Of a stretch of 64,000 nt of DNA, positions 19,383-28,882 are shown piece by piece. The number at the start of each line of letters is the position of its first letter. Position 1 is the first letter of the stretch. The position numbers and the translations under genes are program-made. The stretch is taken from NCBI RefSeq assembly GCF_001685485.1, contig NZ_BDEL01000001.1, forward strand, positions 1,175,501 through 1,239,500. Reading direction: 5' to 3'. The stretch comes from Formosa haliotis (GTDB lineage Bacteria > Bacteroidota > Bacteroidia > Flavobacteriales > Flavobacteriaceae). The notes under the pieces were generated by a model. It saw only the letters and a program-made list of their open reading frames with translations. It had not been told where the DNA came from and made no database searches.

Positions 19383-20093
19383 CTACTTTCTTTTGGACCA
19401 AATTTCGTGAATAGGATCACCTTTGCTAGATAAGCCTGTATGGTGCCAATGCCCATCTATAAGCTCATAATTGAATTTTAAACTTTGCCCTACACGAGAA
19501 TCATCTTTAGAAAAGAATTGAATATTTTCGGTGTATTCATTATTTATGGTAGTATACGTACCACCTCCTGTGCCTTTAAATTCTTTAGTTTCTGTGTTAT
19601 AAGCAATCCATTGAAACCGGGTTCCAGACAATATTTTCATGGTTTTCCGTGGTACATCGGTTGGTCGACTTTGTGTTTTTCCGTCTCTTACGCGGCCAGA
19701 CATAAGCCAAGCACCTTGTAATTGTCCTGGCATACCAGCATCGATTCTTTTAAATGTTATGCCTTGATCTACTATATGCAAACTGTCATCGGTGAGCGTA
19801 ATTTTAAATGCAACTTCCGTTCCCACTTGTTCTGGGTTGGCAGAGTTAAATTCAATATGCTCCGTCAACATATCTCCTTTTAAGGTCCAAGCCCCTCCGC
19901 TGGTGCTCATAAAGGCTCCAGTTGTTTCGTTGTAAGTACTTGTAGCTTGAAAGCCATCGGAAACAATTAAAACCTGTTTTACAGATTCTCCAGCTTTTGA
20001 TGTACTACTATACTCCCATGCCCCCACCAAACTTTGAGCATTTATAGTATAAGATAACATGAGTCCGAAAATAACCAAAATATTTGTTTTCAT
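19383..20093 (-). CDS. Secreted protein with two lipocalin-like repeats (DUF4488-like)
   Basis: 236 residues with signal peptide (FGLMLSYTINAQ). Two internal repeats of about 105 residues, each starting LxGAWxxSS/SG (LVGAWEYSS near 22, LQGAWLMSG near 128) and containing a GGxxT...EHIEFNS / ENIQFFSKDD segment. This fits small calycin-like beta-barrels. Function unknown. It faces the four-helix-bundle gene divergently across 221 bp in which I see no recognisable site. Confidence 0.6.
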   Translation of the reverse strand: MKTNILVIFGLMLSYTINAQSLVGAWEYSSTSKAGESVKQVLIVSDGFQATSTYNETTGAFMSTSGGAWTLKGDMLTEHIEFNSANPEQVGTEVAFKITLTDDSLHIVDQGITFKRIDAGMPGQLQGAWLMSGRVRDGKTQSRPTDVPRKTMKILSGTRFQWIAYNTETKEFKGTGGGTYTTINNEYTENIQFFSKDDSRVGQSLKFNYELIDGHWHHTGLSSKGDPIHEIWSKRK

Positions 20094-20332
20094 GATTTCA
20101 AATTTTAGAGTTAAATAGTGATATAATTCTTAAAGTGAAAAAGTTACAAAATATTTAAATCAACTTCATCATTAAAAATCGCCTATTTATTAAGATCCTT
20201 CATCTTAAACCTTTTACAGCTAAATTTTAATTGGATTGCAACAATCCTCTCCAAGCACATCTTGTAATTTTGGTAGCAGAAGAACGAGTAATACGTTGTT
20301 CTTCATTTTTATAAATGAAAAAATTTAAAATT

Positions 20333-20785
20333 ATGAAAACGTACACAGATATTGTTGGAAACAAATTAAATGCCTTGTTAGAGAAAACTTATGATGCAGA
20401 AAAAGGATTCGCTAAGGCTGCAGAACATGTAGATGAAACACCCTTAAAAAATTATTTTAAACGGAAATCGCAAGAACGATTAACATTTGGACATGAGTTA
20501 AAACGAGAATTAAGCGCTTACGGACAAGAGATTGACAAAGGCGGAAGCTTTACAGGACAAGCGCACAGAACTTGGATGGATATTAAATCGGCATTTACTA
20601 CAAATAACGAAGATGCCATGCTTGAAGAAGCGATTCGTGGCGAAAAAGCTGCTGTAGAAGAGTATCAAGATGTTTTAAGTGAAACCGATTTACCCTTAAG
20701 CACCAAAACTATTTTAGAATCACAAAAATATACTATTGAAAGTGGTTTAAATAAAATTAAAAGCTTAGAGGATATTCGATCTTAA
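20333..20785 (+). CDS. PA2169 family four-helix-bundle protein (DUF2383)
   Basis: 150 residues from the ATG at 20333 (an ATG at 20315 would add six). No signal peptide. Charged, all-helical sequence (AEKGFAKAAEHVDETPLKNYF, FKRKSQERLTFGHELKRELS, LEEAIRGEKAAVEEYQDVL) typical of the ferritin-like DUF2383/PA2169 bundle with regularly placed Glu/His. Members are often stress-induced; the reaction is not known. One of the few plus-strand genes and not part of the PUL. Confidence 0.85.
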   Translation: MKTYTDIVGNKLNALLEKTYDAEKGFAKAAEHVDETPLKNYFKRKSQERLTFGHELKRELSAYGQEIDKGGSFTGQAHRTWMDIKSAFTTNNEDAMLEEAIRGEKAAVEEYQDVLSETDLPLSTKTILESQKYTIESGLNKIKSLEDIRS

Positions 20786-20818
20786 TAGAACGAAATAAGT
20801 ATTCTACATATAAATAAT

Positions 20819-20853
20819 AATCGCCCTTAGTATTAATTATACTAAGGGCGATT
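20819..20853. terminator. Bidirectional terminator
   Basis: Perfect 15-bp stem AATCGCCCTTAGTAT / ATACTAAGGGCGATT with a 5-nt loop, between two converging genes. Confidence 0.92.
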
Positions 20854-20903
20854 TTGTATTCAAATACATTTAAACCTAGCGTAACACGCTACATAAAAAG
20901 GGG

Positions 20904-23822
20904 CTATTTCTTAATCAACTTTTTGGTTGTTTTTACACCTTTTTTATTAAGACGAACAAAATAAATTCCACTATTAAGTTTACTGATATTTATAGGTTGT
21001 TGATCGGTTTCTATTTGATTTTGAAGCACCAATTTACCTAACACATTGTAGATAGACATACTAGAACCAGCTGCCCTAGAAATTGTAAATTCATCTGTAA
21101 CAGGATTTGGATACAGAGAAACCATTCTGTCTGTAGTTTGAATCCCTAAAGATTCGTCATAATACTCGATTACTAATTGTGGAGGTAAATTCAATTCATT
21201 TTCCTTACTATACCAATCGATTCCAATACCACTATCTGCCGGATCTTTTACTGCCATAGATACAATTTTATCGTTATTATACTCTTGCGCAACGTAAGAG
21301 GACGCATCCCATTCGCTCCACGTAGACGGAATAGTCGTAACTCGAGAACGTTCATTCTCAAAAGCTGGTTTGTTATTCCATGTTACTGTAGATTCTTCCC
21401 AAGAATCATCTGCAATATCATAAATCACTCTAAAATCTTCATAACGCGTACGTTGGTACATACGTAATTTGGCAGAAATAATTGGACCAGGAATATTACT
21501 TAAATCAAATTTTAAAAGCACATACCTAGCAGATTCCTTAGTCACTATATTTACGGCATCACCATAATTATTATTAGCCTGTCCTTCATGCACATAAGTA
21601 TCGGCAGCAACAATTAGATTCTCTGTACCGCTTACAGCATCTACAACTTGTAATTCTTGAGTTACTGTTTCTGCAGCATTATAATAATCGTTTCCGCCTT
21701 GCATAGCCGAAATGGTAGTCAATCCAGATCCAACAATATGAATCTTCCCATCTACGATAGTCGCTACAGCTTCATTAGAGCTAGCATAACTTACTGGTAA
21801 CTCTGAACTTGAGGTTGCCATAGGATCGAAATCTTCGGTATCTACAACAGTATGTGGTATAGTATAAAATTGAATAGTTTGATCTTCTTTTACTATTCCT
21901 GTTTGAGAAAATTGAAAATTGTCTAATTTAAAGGCTTCAGATGTTCCTCCAAACATAATTTTGAAACTTTGCACGCCTTTATTCAGCACAATATCATCTG
22001 CAATTGTAATTGTTTTCCAATCGGAATCACCTGAAGAATTTGGCGCTCCAAAAGGCACGATTATACTTTCTGTGACATCTTGCCCAGCCACATTTAATTT
22101 AATGGTACCATCTGCCACACTTGCTGCATAGGTAATACTAAAACTATAAGATGCCGTTTCTGGTACAGAAATCGTATAAGTTAACCATTCTCCAGACTCT
22201 ATACCTGTAATATTATAATTACTGTCGCTTAATGCTTCTATATCTACACCATCGAATGTTCTATATGCACCTCCTGTATTGGTTGTACTTTTGTCGTGGT
22301 ATACTCTACCCTCTCCATTTTGTAATGGATCGTAGTCGAAATTTTCAGCTTCAACTGGATTCAAAATATCGTGCATACCATAAATTGGTAAACTTGAAGC
22401 ATCAAAGCCCATTATAGGATCTCCATAACAAAACATTGGTCGACGTGCTGTTAAAGCTCCCCATCCTAAAGCATCATTCGTCCAACCTGCAGCTTCATAA
22501 CTTGATAATTCGATAGCTTTATCGCGGGCGCGTGTAATCCACTTTACCTCATCTTCCATTTTAAAACCACGACCATAATAATGCGCTACTGGCATTTCAA
22601 AAACAGGACGCACTCCTGGAAAGTCGGCCCTTCCTTCTGGACTTATAGCTTTAGAATACCAACGTCCGGTTCTATCGAACCCTTCTTTAAATTCCCCTGA
22701 ACTTACTGTAGGTTCCCATGGTGTAGATTGGTCGTCGTAACTTTCTATGGCAGACACATTATATTTCATATTATATTCAAGCCCTAACAACAGTCTGTCA
22801 TTTGCAAAACTATAAAGATCGTCACCTTGATTCCAAGCCATTTCGGCCATCGAGGTTAACAAACCTATACCAAACATAGTGTGTTGTTGGTCACGAGAAC
22901 TTTCTTGACATTGACCATTATCCCAAATATAATTAGTCATGACTTCATTATAGCCATAATCCTCAATATCGTAACCTCTAATAATGCTATAAGTATCTGC
23001 GTAATCGTTACTGGATGTAATAGCATCGCTAGTATTTGGTCCGGCTGGATAAGGTAAATCATCTGCACGATGCGGTAAACCTTGAACATATCTTAAAGCA
23101 CGATCGTACATAATTTCGTTATCTAAGAAGATACCCATGGCTAAAACGGTTCGCCACCCAGACAAACCTTGGTTTCCATGTCTTACAGGATCACCTTGAT
23201 AGGCACTCCAATAAAATGTGGTGTTTGTTCTAATATCATCAGGCACTGTGGTAGTAGAATACCCTGGATACACTAACATGTCTTTAAACGCCTGAACATC
23301 ACTTTCATTCCATCCCGTATAGGTGCTGTTAATAATTTCGGCTGCTTCAATCATAATATAAGCGACACCTCCACTTAGCGCCTCTGTTCCTCCACTTGTT
23401 ACTGAGGTTAAGTTAGACCAAGCTTTAAAAATTTCTATAGCTTTCTCAGCGTGTTTGCTATCGCCCTCTATATACCATCTTAAAGCATTATAGTAAGCGG
23501 CCCGAATATCGCTATTCCATGCTCCATAATTCACTTTACTATCTCTTCCTAATTCGGTAAATGAAGGATCTCCTTGTACAACGTAATCGTAACTTGACTT
23601 TTGATCGGTAACCATTTCTTGATAAGAGGTGTACCATGGATCTATTTGGGCTTCAACCATGGCTTTCATCCTATCTAAATCGGATTTTTTATGTGTTAAA
23701 CCAGGATGCACAAATTGTGCCTGTGCGACATACATTCCTATAAAGAATAAGAACATAGTACTAAAGCTTTTCTTAAAATTTGAGGCATAGAATAGCCTCT
23801 TTGGGGTAAAGTTTTGTTTCAT
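20904..23822 (-). CDS. Secreted alginate_lyase-domain protein with CBM6-like, Ig-like, CBM96-like modules and T9SS tail
   Basis: 972 residues. Signal peptide ending VAQAQ; residues 37-430 form an (alpha/alpha) toroid like alginate_lyase (PF05426; PL5/PL38-like), with RHGNQGLSGWR and QCQESSRDQQHTMFG as the likely active-site blocks. Then a CBM6/CBM35-like module (about 490-640, EAENFDY ... FKLDNFQF), a bacterial Ig-like module (650-730), a DNRLRE/CBM96-like module (735-880, TYVHEGQANNNYGD ... SAKLRMY ... TVTWNNKP) and a T9SS sorting domain (SLYPNPVTDEF ... TTKKLIKK). Most likely an extracellular polysaccharide lyase; the exact uronate polymer cannot be read from sequence. Single-gene unit under promoter B. 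Confidence 0.75.
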   Translation of the reverse strand: MKQNFTPKRLFYASNFKKSFSTMFLFFIGMYVAQAQFVHPGLTHKKSDLDRMKAMVEAQIDPWYTSYQEMVTDQKSSYDYVVQGDPSFTELGRDSKVNYGAWNSDIRAAYYNALRWYIEGDSKHAEKAIEIFKAWSNLTSVTSGGTEALSGGVAYIMIEAAEIINSTYTGWNESDVQAFKDMLVYPGYSTTTVPDDIRTNTTFYWSAYQGDPVRHGNQGLSGWRTVLAMGIFLDNEIMYDRALRYVQGLPHRADDLPYPAGPNTSDAITSSNDYADTYSIIRGYDIEDYGYNEVMTNYIWDNGQCQESSRDQQHTMFGIGLLTSMAEMAWNQGDDLYSFANDRLLLGLEYNMKYNVSAIESYDDQSTPWEPTVSSGEFKEGFDRTGRWYSKAISPEGRADFPGVRPVFEMPVAHYYGRGFKMEDEVKWITRARDKAIELSSYEAAGWTNDALGWGALTARRPMFCYGDPIMGFDASSLPIYGMHDILNPVEAENFDYDPLQNGEGRVYHDKSTTNTGGAYRTFDGVDIEALSDSNYNITGIESGEWLTYTISVPETASYSFSITYAASVADGTIKLNVAGQDVTESIIVPFGAPNSSGDSDWKTITIADDIVLNKGVQSFKIMFGGTSEAFKLDNFQFSQTGIVKEDQTIQFYTIPHTVVDTEDFDPMATSSSELPVSYASSNEAVATIVDGKIHIVGSGLTTISAMQGGNDYYNAAETVTQELQVVDAVSGTENLIVAADTYVHEGQANNNYGDAVNIVTKESARYVLLKFDLSNIPGPIISAKLRMYQRTRYEDFRVIYDIADDSWEESTVTWNNKPAFENERSRVTTIPSTWSEWDASSYVAQEYNNDKIVSMAVKDPADSGIGIDWYSKENELNLPPQLVIEYYDESLGIQTTDRMVSLYPNPVTDEFTISRAAGSSMSIYNVLGKLVLQNQIETDQQPINISKLNSGIYFVRLNKKGVKTTKKLIKK

Positions 23823-23904
23823 AATTCAATTAATTAGTTATTAAAATTATTGGTTACAACAATGAGCTGTTTTAATTTGGTTACACCACTCATTATCTGT
23901 GTAG

Positions 23905-23965
23905 TAAAACTATTCAAACAAGATAAAAACGACTATAAATTATGATTTTAAAACTGTAAATTATC
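23905..23965 (-). promoter_or_regulatory. PUL operator/promoter B (alginate_lyase-domain gene)
   Basis: Minus-strand half-sites GATAATTTAC (23965-23956) and CATAATTTAT (23944-23935), 21 bp apart; -7 box TAGTTTTA at 23912-23905. 113 bp from the start codon. Confidence 0.8.
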
Positions 23966-24041
23966 ATTCATTTTCATTCAAAAGCAGGATAACACCTAAC
24001 ATGTGAGTCTTATGAAAAATTTTGATAAACTATTAAAAATG

Positions 24042-24075
24042 AAAAAGCCAGCTTACAAGAAAACTGGCATTTTTT
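24042..24075 (-). terminator. Terminator after the 766-residue beta-helix gene
   Basis: Stem of GCCAG / CTGGC extended by A/T pairs, with a T6 tail at 24070-24075 on the plus strand and matching A-rich flank. Confidence 0.7.
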
Positions 24076-24117
24076 AGAATCTAAAATTAGTACATTGAAA
24101 TGTAATTGAATCTTCTT

Positions 24118-26418
24118 TTAGTTTTTAATAAATTTTACGGTTTTATTTTGCTTTCCTTGTAATTCTATTAAGTACATGCCTTTAGACAATGCAGATACAT
24201 CTAGTTCTACGGACTGTATTCCGTTAGGAAACACCCCATTCTTAGTTACTCGACCACTAACATCTAAAATTTTATATGTTCCAAATTGTGAAGCAGACAT
24301 TTTAATAGTTAACCTATCGGAAGTTGGGTTAGGATAAAACTTAAATCCGTCTTTAAAATTAGTATCTACGGATAGTGTTTCGCTTGGCAAAGCATAAATA
24401 GCTTCTGTATTTAAATCTGTTCCTGTAACATCGGTTACTTTTAGCCAATACCAATATTCCGTATCATTTTCTACACTGTTATCTGTAAATGTGGTACTTG
24501 TTACACCATTTGAAATTAATTTTCGACCACTAGCATTATCGTCTGTATCTCTAAACACACCAACATTCTGGACATTTATATCTTGTATATCCCAATGTAA
24601 TGTAACAAACCCGTCACCTGGTTGCGTTGATAAATTTATTTGAGGATTCAATTCTTTAGCTATAGCACTTGCTGCTTCCGAATTAGTACTTACTCCAGAA
24701 ACGTCGGTTGCTTTGATCCAATACCAGTATTCTACTCCAATTTCAGCTGAGGAATCGGTATAAGCATTACCATCCACATTCGAAGCTATAAGTTTTCTTC
24801 CACTAGGATCTGAATCGGTATCTCTAAACACATCTTGATCACCAAGTTCGATATCCTTTAATTCCCATTGCAACAATACTGAATTATCTCCTGAATAAGC
24901 TTGTAAAGTAATACTCGGATCCGGAACAGCCGGTGTAGCACTTACCACATTAGAATCTGTGCTTTCTCCAGAAATATCTGTAGCCTTTATCCAATAAAAA
25001 TACTCTGTACCATTTTCGACTGTTGTATCGGTATAGGAATTACCTTCAACGTTCGGGGCTATTAACTGTCTTCCACTAGGGTCTGCATCGGTATCTCTAA
25101 AAACGTCCTGATCTCCTAAGGTAACACCCTCCAATTCCCAAGTTAAAACCACTTCTCCATTTCCTTTTGATGCAGAAAGTGTTATTACAGGATCTACATT
25201 TACTGCTGTTGCACTTGCCGAGTTAGAATTAAATGTATTAGAAGCGTCGTCTGTAACTTTTACCCAATACCAATAAGTAACACCATTTTCGGCTGTAGTA
25301 TCTGTATAATTTTCACCTGTTACTTTACTGGCAATTAGGGTTCGTCCACTAGGATCTGAATCGGTATCTCTGAAAACATCTTGTCTAGTAGAGATAAGAT
25401 TCTTTAATCCCCAATCTAAATATATCATATCGTCCCCTGGTACTGCAGATAACCCCACACTTGGTGAGTCATCATAAACACAATTCAAAGTATCATCAGA
25501 AATGTTACCCGATTGAATAACAGATTTAGGCAAACTATAATCTGTTTCATTCCCATAAGAATTATTATCGTAAACATTTCCTGTTACTCCGTTTACTCCC
25601 GAAATTCCTGCCTTAGCATTATTAGATACGCAATTTCTTTTAATATCGATATTGGTCGTTGGCACGCCTTCCGAATTTGCTAATATCCCAACATCACCAT
25701 TATCTTTAACAATGCAATCGTGCACTAAATAGCCGATGGTATTGGCCGCTCTTACTCCTCTAAAATAATTACCAGACATTTCGCAATTGTAAACTTTTAT
25801 ATCTTCACTATACGAAATATTAATACCATTGGCTGAAGTGGAATTTAAAAACTGACTATCTCTAACTTCTGCACCATATACTCGACGTAAATACATATTA
25901 TGAGCATAGCCCTCCTTACCAGCGGTTCCATTTCTTTCAAATAAGCAATCTTGAACCAATAAGTTTTTTGTTCCTTTTATATGAACCCCCCAACCAGTTT
26001 CGAAACAATGAACATTAATAATCTTAATATTTTCATGGTCCACACCTTGTGAAGTGATTTGAATACCTCCGCCATTAATTGCATTTGTTCCTTGAATAGC
26101 TAGGTTTTGAATGGTTAAATTTTTCAAACCTTCAGCATCTGCAATGATCATGTTCATATTAACTGTAGTTTGTAATAAACTTTCCCAATTTCCTTCTCCT
26201 TGAAGGGTAACGTTACTTTTTATTCTTACAGGGGTTGTTATAACATGGGTTCCTTTAACTAGAGTTACAATTCCTCCCCCACTTGCAGCGACATTATCAA
26301 TCGCCTCCTGAATACTTTCACCTGGTAAGACCGTTTCATCTGTTGCCCATAATGTAGTTGATAATAATATTAAACAGACTGCAAAAAATAGCCGTTTAAA
26401 TACGTAATAATTTTTCAT
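24118..26418 (-). CDS. Secreted NosD-like beta-helix protein with four VFRDTD repeats and T9SS tail
   Basis: 766 residues. Signal peptide (CLILLSTTLWATDE); residues 28-315 are a right-handed parallel beta-helix of the pectate-lyase-3/NosD type (GESIQEAIDNVAASGGGIVT, then NLTIQNLAIQG, VQDCLFERNG, VYNCEMSGNYFRGVRA). Residues 318-676 are four ~90-residue fibronectin-III-like repeats, each with VFRDTDxDPSGRxLI and a YWYWxKxTD strand. The tail (FYPNPTSDRL ... KTVKFIKN) is a T9SS sorting domain. Probably a surface enzyme or adhesin acting on the polysaccharide; no catalytic residues can be assigned. Single-gene unit under promoter D. Confidence 0.72.
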   Translation of the reverse strand: MKNYYVFKRLFFAVCLILLSTTLWATDETVLPGESIQEAIDNVAASGGGIVTLVKGTHVITTPVRIKSNVTLQGEGNWESLLQTTVNMNMIIADAEGLKNLTIQNLAIQGTNAINGGGIQITSQGVDHENIKIINVHCFETGWGVHIKGTKNLLVQDCLFERNGTAGKEGYAHNMYLRRVYGAEVRDSQFLNSTSANGINISYSEDIKVYNCEMSGNYFRGVRAANTIGYLVHDCIVKDNGDVGILANSEGVPTTNIDIKRNCVSNNAKAGISGVNGVTGNVYDNNSYGNETDYSLPKSVIQSGNISDDTLNCVYDDSPSVGLSAVPGDDMIYLDWGLKNLISTRQDVFRDTDSDPSGRTLIASKVTGENYTDTTAENGVTYWYWVKVTDDASNTFNSNSASATAVNVDPVITLSASKGNGEVVLTWELEGVTLGDQDVFRDTDADPSGRQLIAPNVEGNSYTDTTVENGTEYFYWIKATDISGESTDSNVVSATPAVPDPSITLQAYSGDNSVLLQWELKDIELGDQDVFRDTDSDPSGRKLIASNVDGNAYTDSSAEIGVEYWYWIKATDVSGVSTNSEAASAIAKELNPQINLSTQPGDGFVTLHWDIQDINVQNVGVFRDTDDNASGRKLISNGVTSTTFTDNSVENDTEYWYWLKVTDVTGTDLNTEAIYALPSETLSVDTNFKDGFKFYPNPTSDRLTIKMSASQFGTYKILDVSGRVTKNGVFPNGIQSVELDVSALSKGMYLIELQGKQNKTVKFIKN

Positions 26419-26528
26419 AAATATTAGTTTAAAAATGGTTAAAAATTAGCCTTAAAACTTACTTAGTTTTAAAATAACAATGTCAATCAAAACAAGTAAC
26501 TCACTAAAAATGAGCACTTATAATATTG

Positions 26529-26589
26529 TAATATTATTACATTATGAGTAGAATGATTATAAATTATAGGTCTTTAAATATAAATTATT
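26529..26589 (-). promoter_or_regulatory. PUL operator/promoter D (NosD-like gene)
   Basis: Minus-strand half-sites AATAATTTAT (26589-26580) and TATAATTTAT (26568-26559), 21 bp apart; -7-like TAATATTA at 26536-26529. 141 bp from the start. The rest of the 356-bp gap 26419-26774 is AT-rich without other clear sites. Confidence 0.8.
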
Positions 26590-26751
26590 AATCATTTCAA
26601 TTAAAATAGACCAAATACAACGAATTGACATAAAACACTTTAAGCTAAACTTCAAGTACTTACAATTTCTAAAAACGTAAAATTATTTTTATATAATCAA
26701 GTAGTTAATTACTAAACTAAAAAATCAACTAATTCAGTCATAAAAAAAGGT

Positions 26752-26767
26752 GTTTACTTTAGTAAAC
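26752..26767 (-). terminator. Hairpin after the frameshifted sulfatase
   Basis: GTTTAC / GTAAAC arms with a 4-nt loop, A-rich on one side and T-rich on the other, immediately after the stop. Confidence 0.5.
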
Positions 26768-26774
26768 TTTATAT

Positions 26775-28237
26775 TTAATTAGTTTGATCCCACAATCTAT
26801 ACGGATCATTACTCGCTATCATTTCTTCTAATAATAAAGCTTCCATTTCAGCTAACTTTTGGGCATACTTTGGATGATTTGCTAAATTGGTTTCCATAGC
26901 ACCATTTTTCTGGTGTTCGGGCAAATATTCGTGTGGATTTTCTGCTAGATTAAAAAGTTGTGTTTCTCTTACCGCGCCATCCATAACATCATACTTTATT
27001 AGTTTCCAGTCTCCCTTTTTCACGGTACGCATTCCTGGTTTGGTACCTCCGGCATATACGCCATACATAACATCTCTTACATTTTCTCGCTCACCCTTTA
27101 ACACCGGAACAAAACTTTTACCTTGAACAGTTTCGGGAATGTCAATATTTGCTAAATCTAATACAGAAGGCAGTACATCTGACAAATAAATGTTTCCGCT
27201 TTTGGTTTTATTTGCCTCTAATCCTGGGCCTTTTATTATAAAAGGGACACGCCAAGTATGTTCGTATAAATTTTGTTTTCCCATTAAGCCATGGCGACCA
27301 ATAGCAATGCCATGATCGGAGGTATAAATAATATAGGTGTTTTCTAATTCGCCAATTTCTTCTAGCCTTTTAAGGACTTTTCCCAGCTGAATATCTATGT
27401 TTTCTGAACAGGCAAACTCGCGCCCAACTTCATTTCTTATGGTATTTACATCTCTATGTTTCCAAACGCCACTAACACGTTCCTCATCACGCAAATCTGG
27501 GTGACCATGAAAAAAGGATGAGCCTCTAAATAATTTTCTGGAAGTTGTGGTTGTTTGTCATTCAATTCTGGGACGCCATTTTTATCTTTAAAATTAACAG
27601 CGCCATATTTTTCAAGTAATTCTGGGGTTCCATTCCGGGTATCGTGTGGGTGCGAAAAACCTAAGTAAATAAAGAACGGATCCTTATCTTGCGACACTTC
27701 TCTTTCTCCTAAATAATTAAGCACTTGCTTAGCATGCCATGCGCTCCCACTTTCTTCAGTGCCGCCGCGTTTGGTTGCATCATGAACTACGGTAAATTGT
27801 TTATTGGCACCAGGGTAAGAATTTCCCTTTTTACAGGTTCGCATGGTTTTATATCCCGCTTTATTAAAAAGCGCACCTATAGTTTGCTCATCTAATGGAT
27901 GCGGACCAATTTGTGTTTGAAACTCTGCACTTGGCGGTAAATTCCAAACTGTTCTCCCAGTCATAATCATATGTCTTGAAGGCGTACACACCGCGCCATT
28001 CATAGATCCCATATGTCGAGCACTTGCAAATACAATACCTTCACTTGCCAATTTGTCTATATTAGGTGTATCTAATATAGAATTGGGGTTATATACTTTT
28101 AAATCGAAAGGAGATTGATCGTCGGCTAAAACAAATAGAAAATTTGGTCGTTTCTTTTCTTCTTGTTTTTTATCAGCCTCTTTACAACTCACAAAAAATG
28201 CGATGCAAAGAATAGTCGTTATTTTTAAAATATTCAT
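26775..28237 (-). pseudogene. Type I sulfatase lipoprotein, frameshifted at a T6 run (coding strand)
   Basis: Formylglycine sulfatase in two frames. The first has a lipoprotein signal (TTILCIAFFVSCKE), metal ligands in VLADDQ and the modification motif with C84 in CTPSRHMIMTGR. It breaks at A6 27510-27515 (plus strand). One extra base turns EAHPFFMVTQ into EAHPFFHGHPDLRDEE and joins the second frame, which has YTSDHGIAIGRHGLMGKQNLYE (metal Asp-His) and a normal C-terminus. Joined length about 488 residues. The zero-frame heptamer at the break is T TTT TTC, also a known slip sequence. Removes sulfate esters from the polysaccharide, periplasmic. Confidence 0.85.
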
Positions 28238-28365
28238 TCTGTTATTTATTTTAATTCTACAGTATTCTTTTCAGAATTCTTTTTACCTCTTAACTCTTTA
28301 TGTAATGATATTTTAATTTTTTAACAGCTTTTTTGCCATTACATAAAACATCAAAAACACTCATA

Positions 28366-28425
28366 CAAGATTATAATTATCTATCAACTTTATTATAAAT
28401 TATAACTCATACATTATAACTTATT
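28366..28425 (-). promoter_or_regulatory. PUL operator/promoter E (sulfatase)
   Basis: Minus-strand half-sites AATAAGTTAT (28425-28416) and TATAATTTAT (28404-28395), 21 bp apart; -7 box TAATCTTG at 28373-28366, here one base closer than in the others. 158 bp from the start, the longest leader in the set. Confidence 0.8.
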
Positions 28426-28742
28426 AACCTTTAATCCCGAAAAAAGCACGAAATCGAGGGTACACAACACGATTTTATCTAAACAAAACGAAACCAAGCT
28501 TAACTTAAAAAACGGGAAATAGAAAAAGGAAATCTTCCTTGCAGAGCAGCAACTAATTGTCAGAAATTATGTCCTTAAAACTGAAAACACGCTGCAGAAA
28601 CATTTTTCCCTATCAGTATGAACTCAAAATAGAAATATTTCATATTCATAAAATCACTAACACAAAATTTAATAATTAGTAAAATTTATACGCTTTATAT
28701 ACATTATTAACACTTCGTCGATCAATTTACTTCGAATTGGGT
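28426..28742. other. Intergenic stretch between divergent promoters E and F
   Basis: 317 bp between two divergent PUL promoters. I see no reading frame, hairpin or further half-site pair here. Confidence 0.6.
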
Positions 28743-28803
28743 CATAATTTATAGAGTTTGAATAATGACTTATAGTGAATCCATTTCATTCTAAATAATT
28801 TTA
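28743..28803 (+). promoter_or_regulatory. PUL operator/promoter F (1970-residue beta-helix gene)
   Basis: Plus-strand half-sites CATAATTTAT (28743-28752) and AATGACTTAT (28764-28773), 21 bp apart; -7 box TAATTTTA at 28796-28803. 110 bp from the ATG. It is the only member on the plus strand and is turned round with its gene. Confidence 0.82.
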
Positions 28804-28808
28804 AAAAC

Positions 28809-28846
28809 GTTCATTTTCATGTATTTAAAACCACATAAAAATGAAC
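28809..28846 (+). other. Leader stem-loop
   Basis: Arms GTTCATTTTCATG (28809-28821) and CATAAAAATGAAC (28834-28846) pair 12 of 13; the stem begins just after the predicted -7 box and ends 36 bp before the ATG, so it would lie at the very 5' end of the mRNA. Confidence 0.45.
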
Positions 28847-28882
28847 ATTAACCAATAATATTTTAACCAAAATTCATTATTT

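Noticed and set aside
24400..25450. Tandem DNA repeat as CRISPR or satellite
   Set aside because: The period is about 270 bp and follows the protein repeats of the NosD-like gene.
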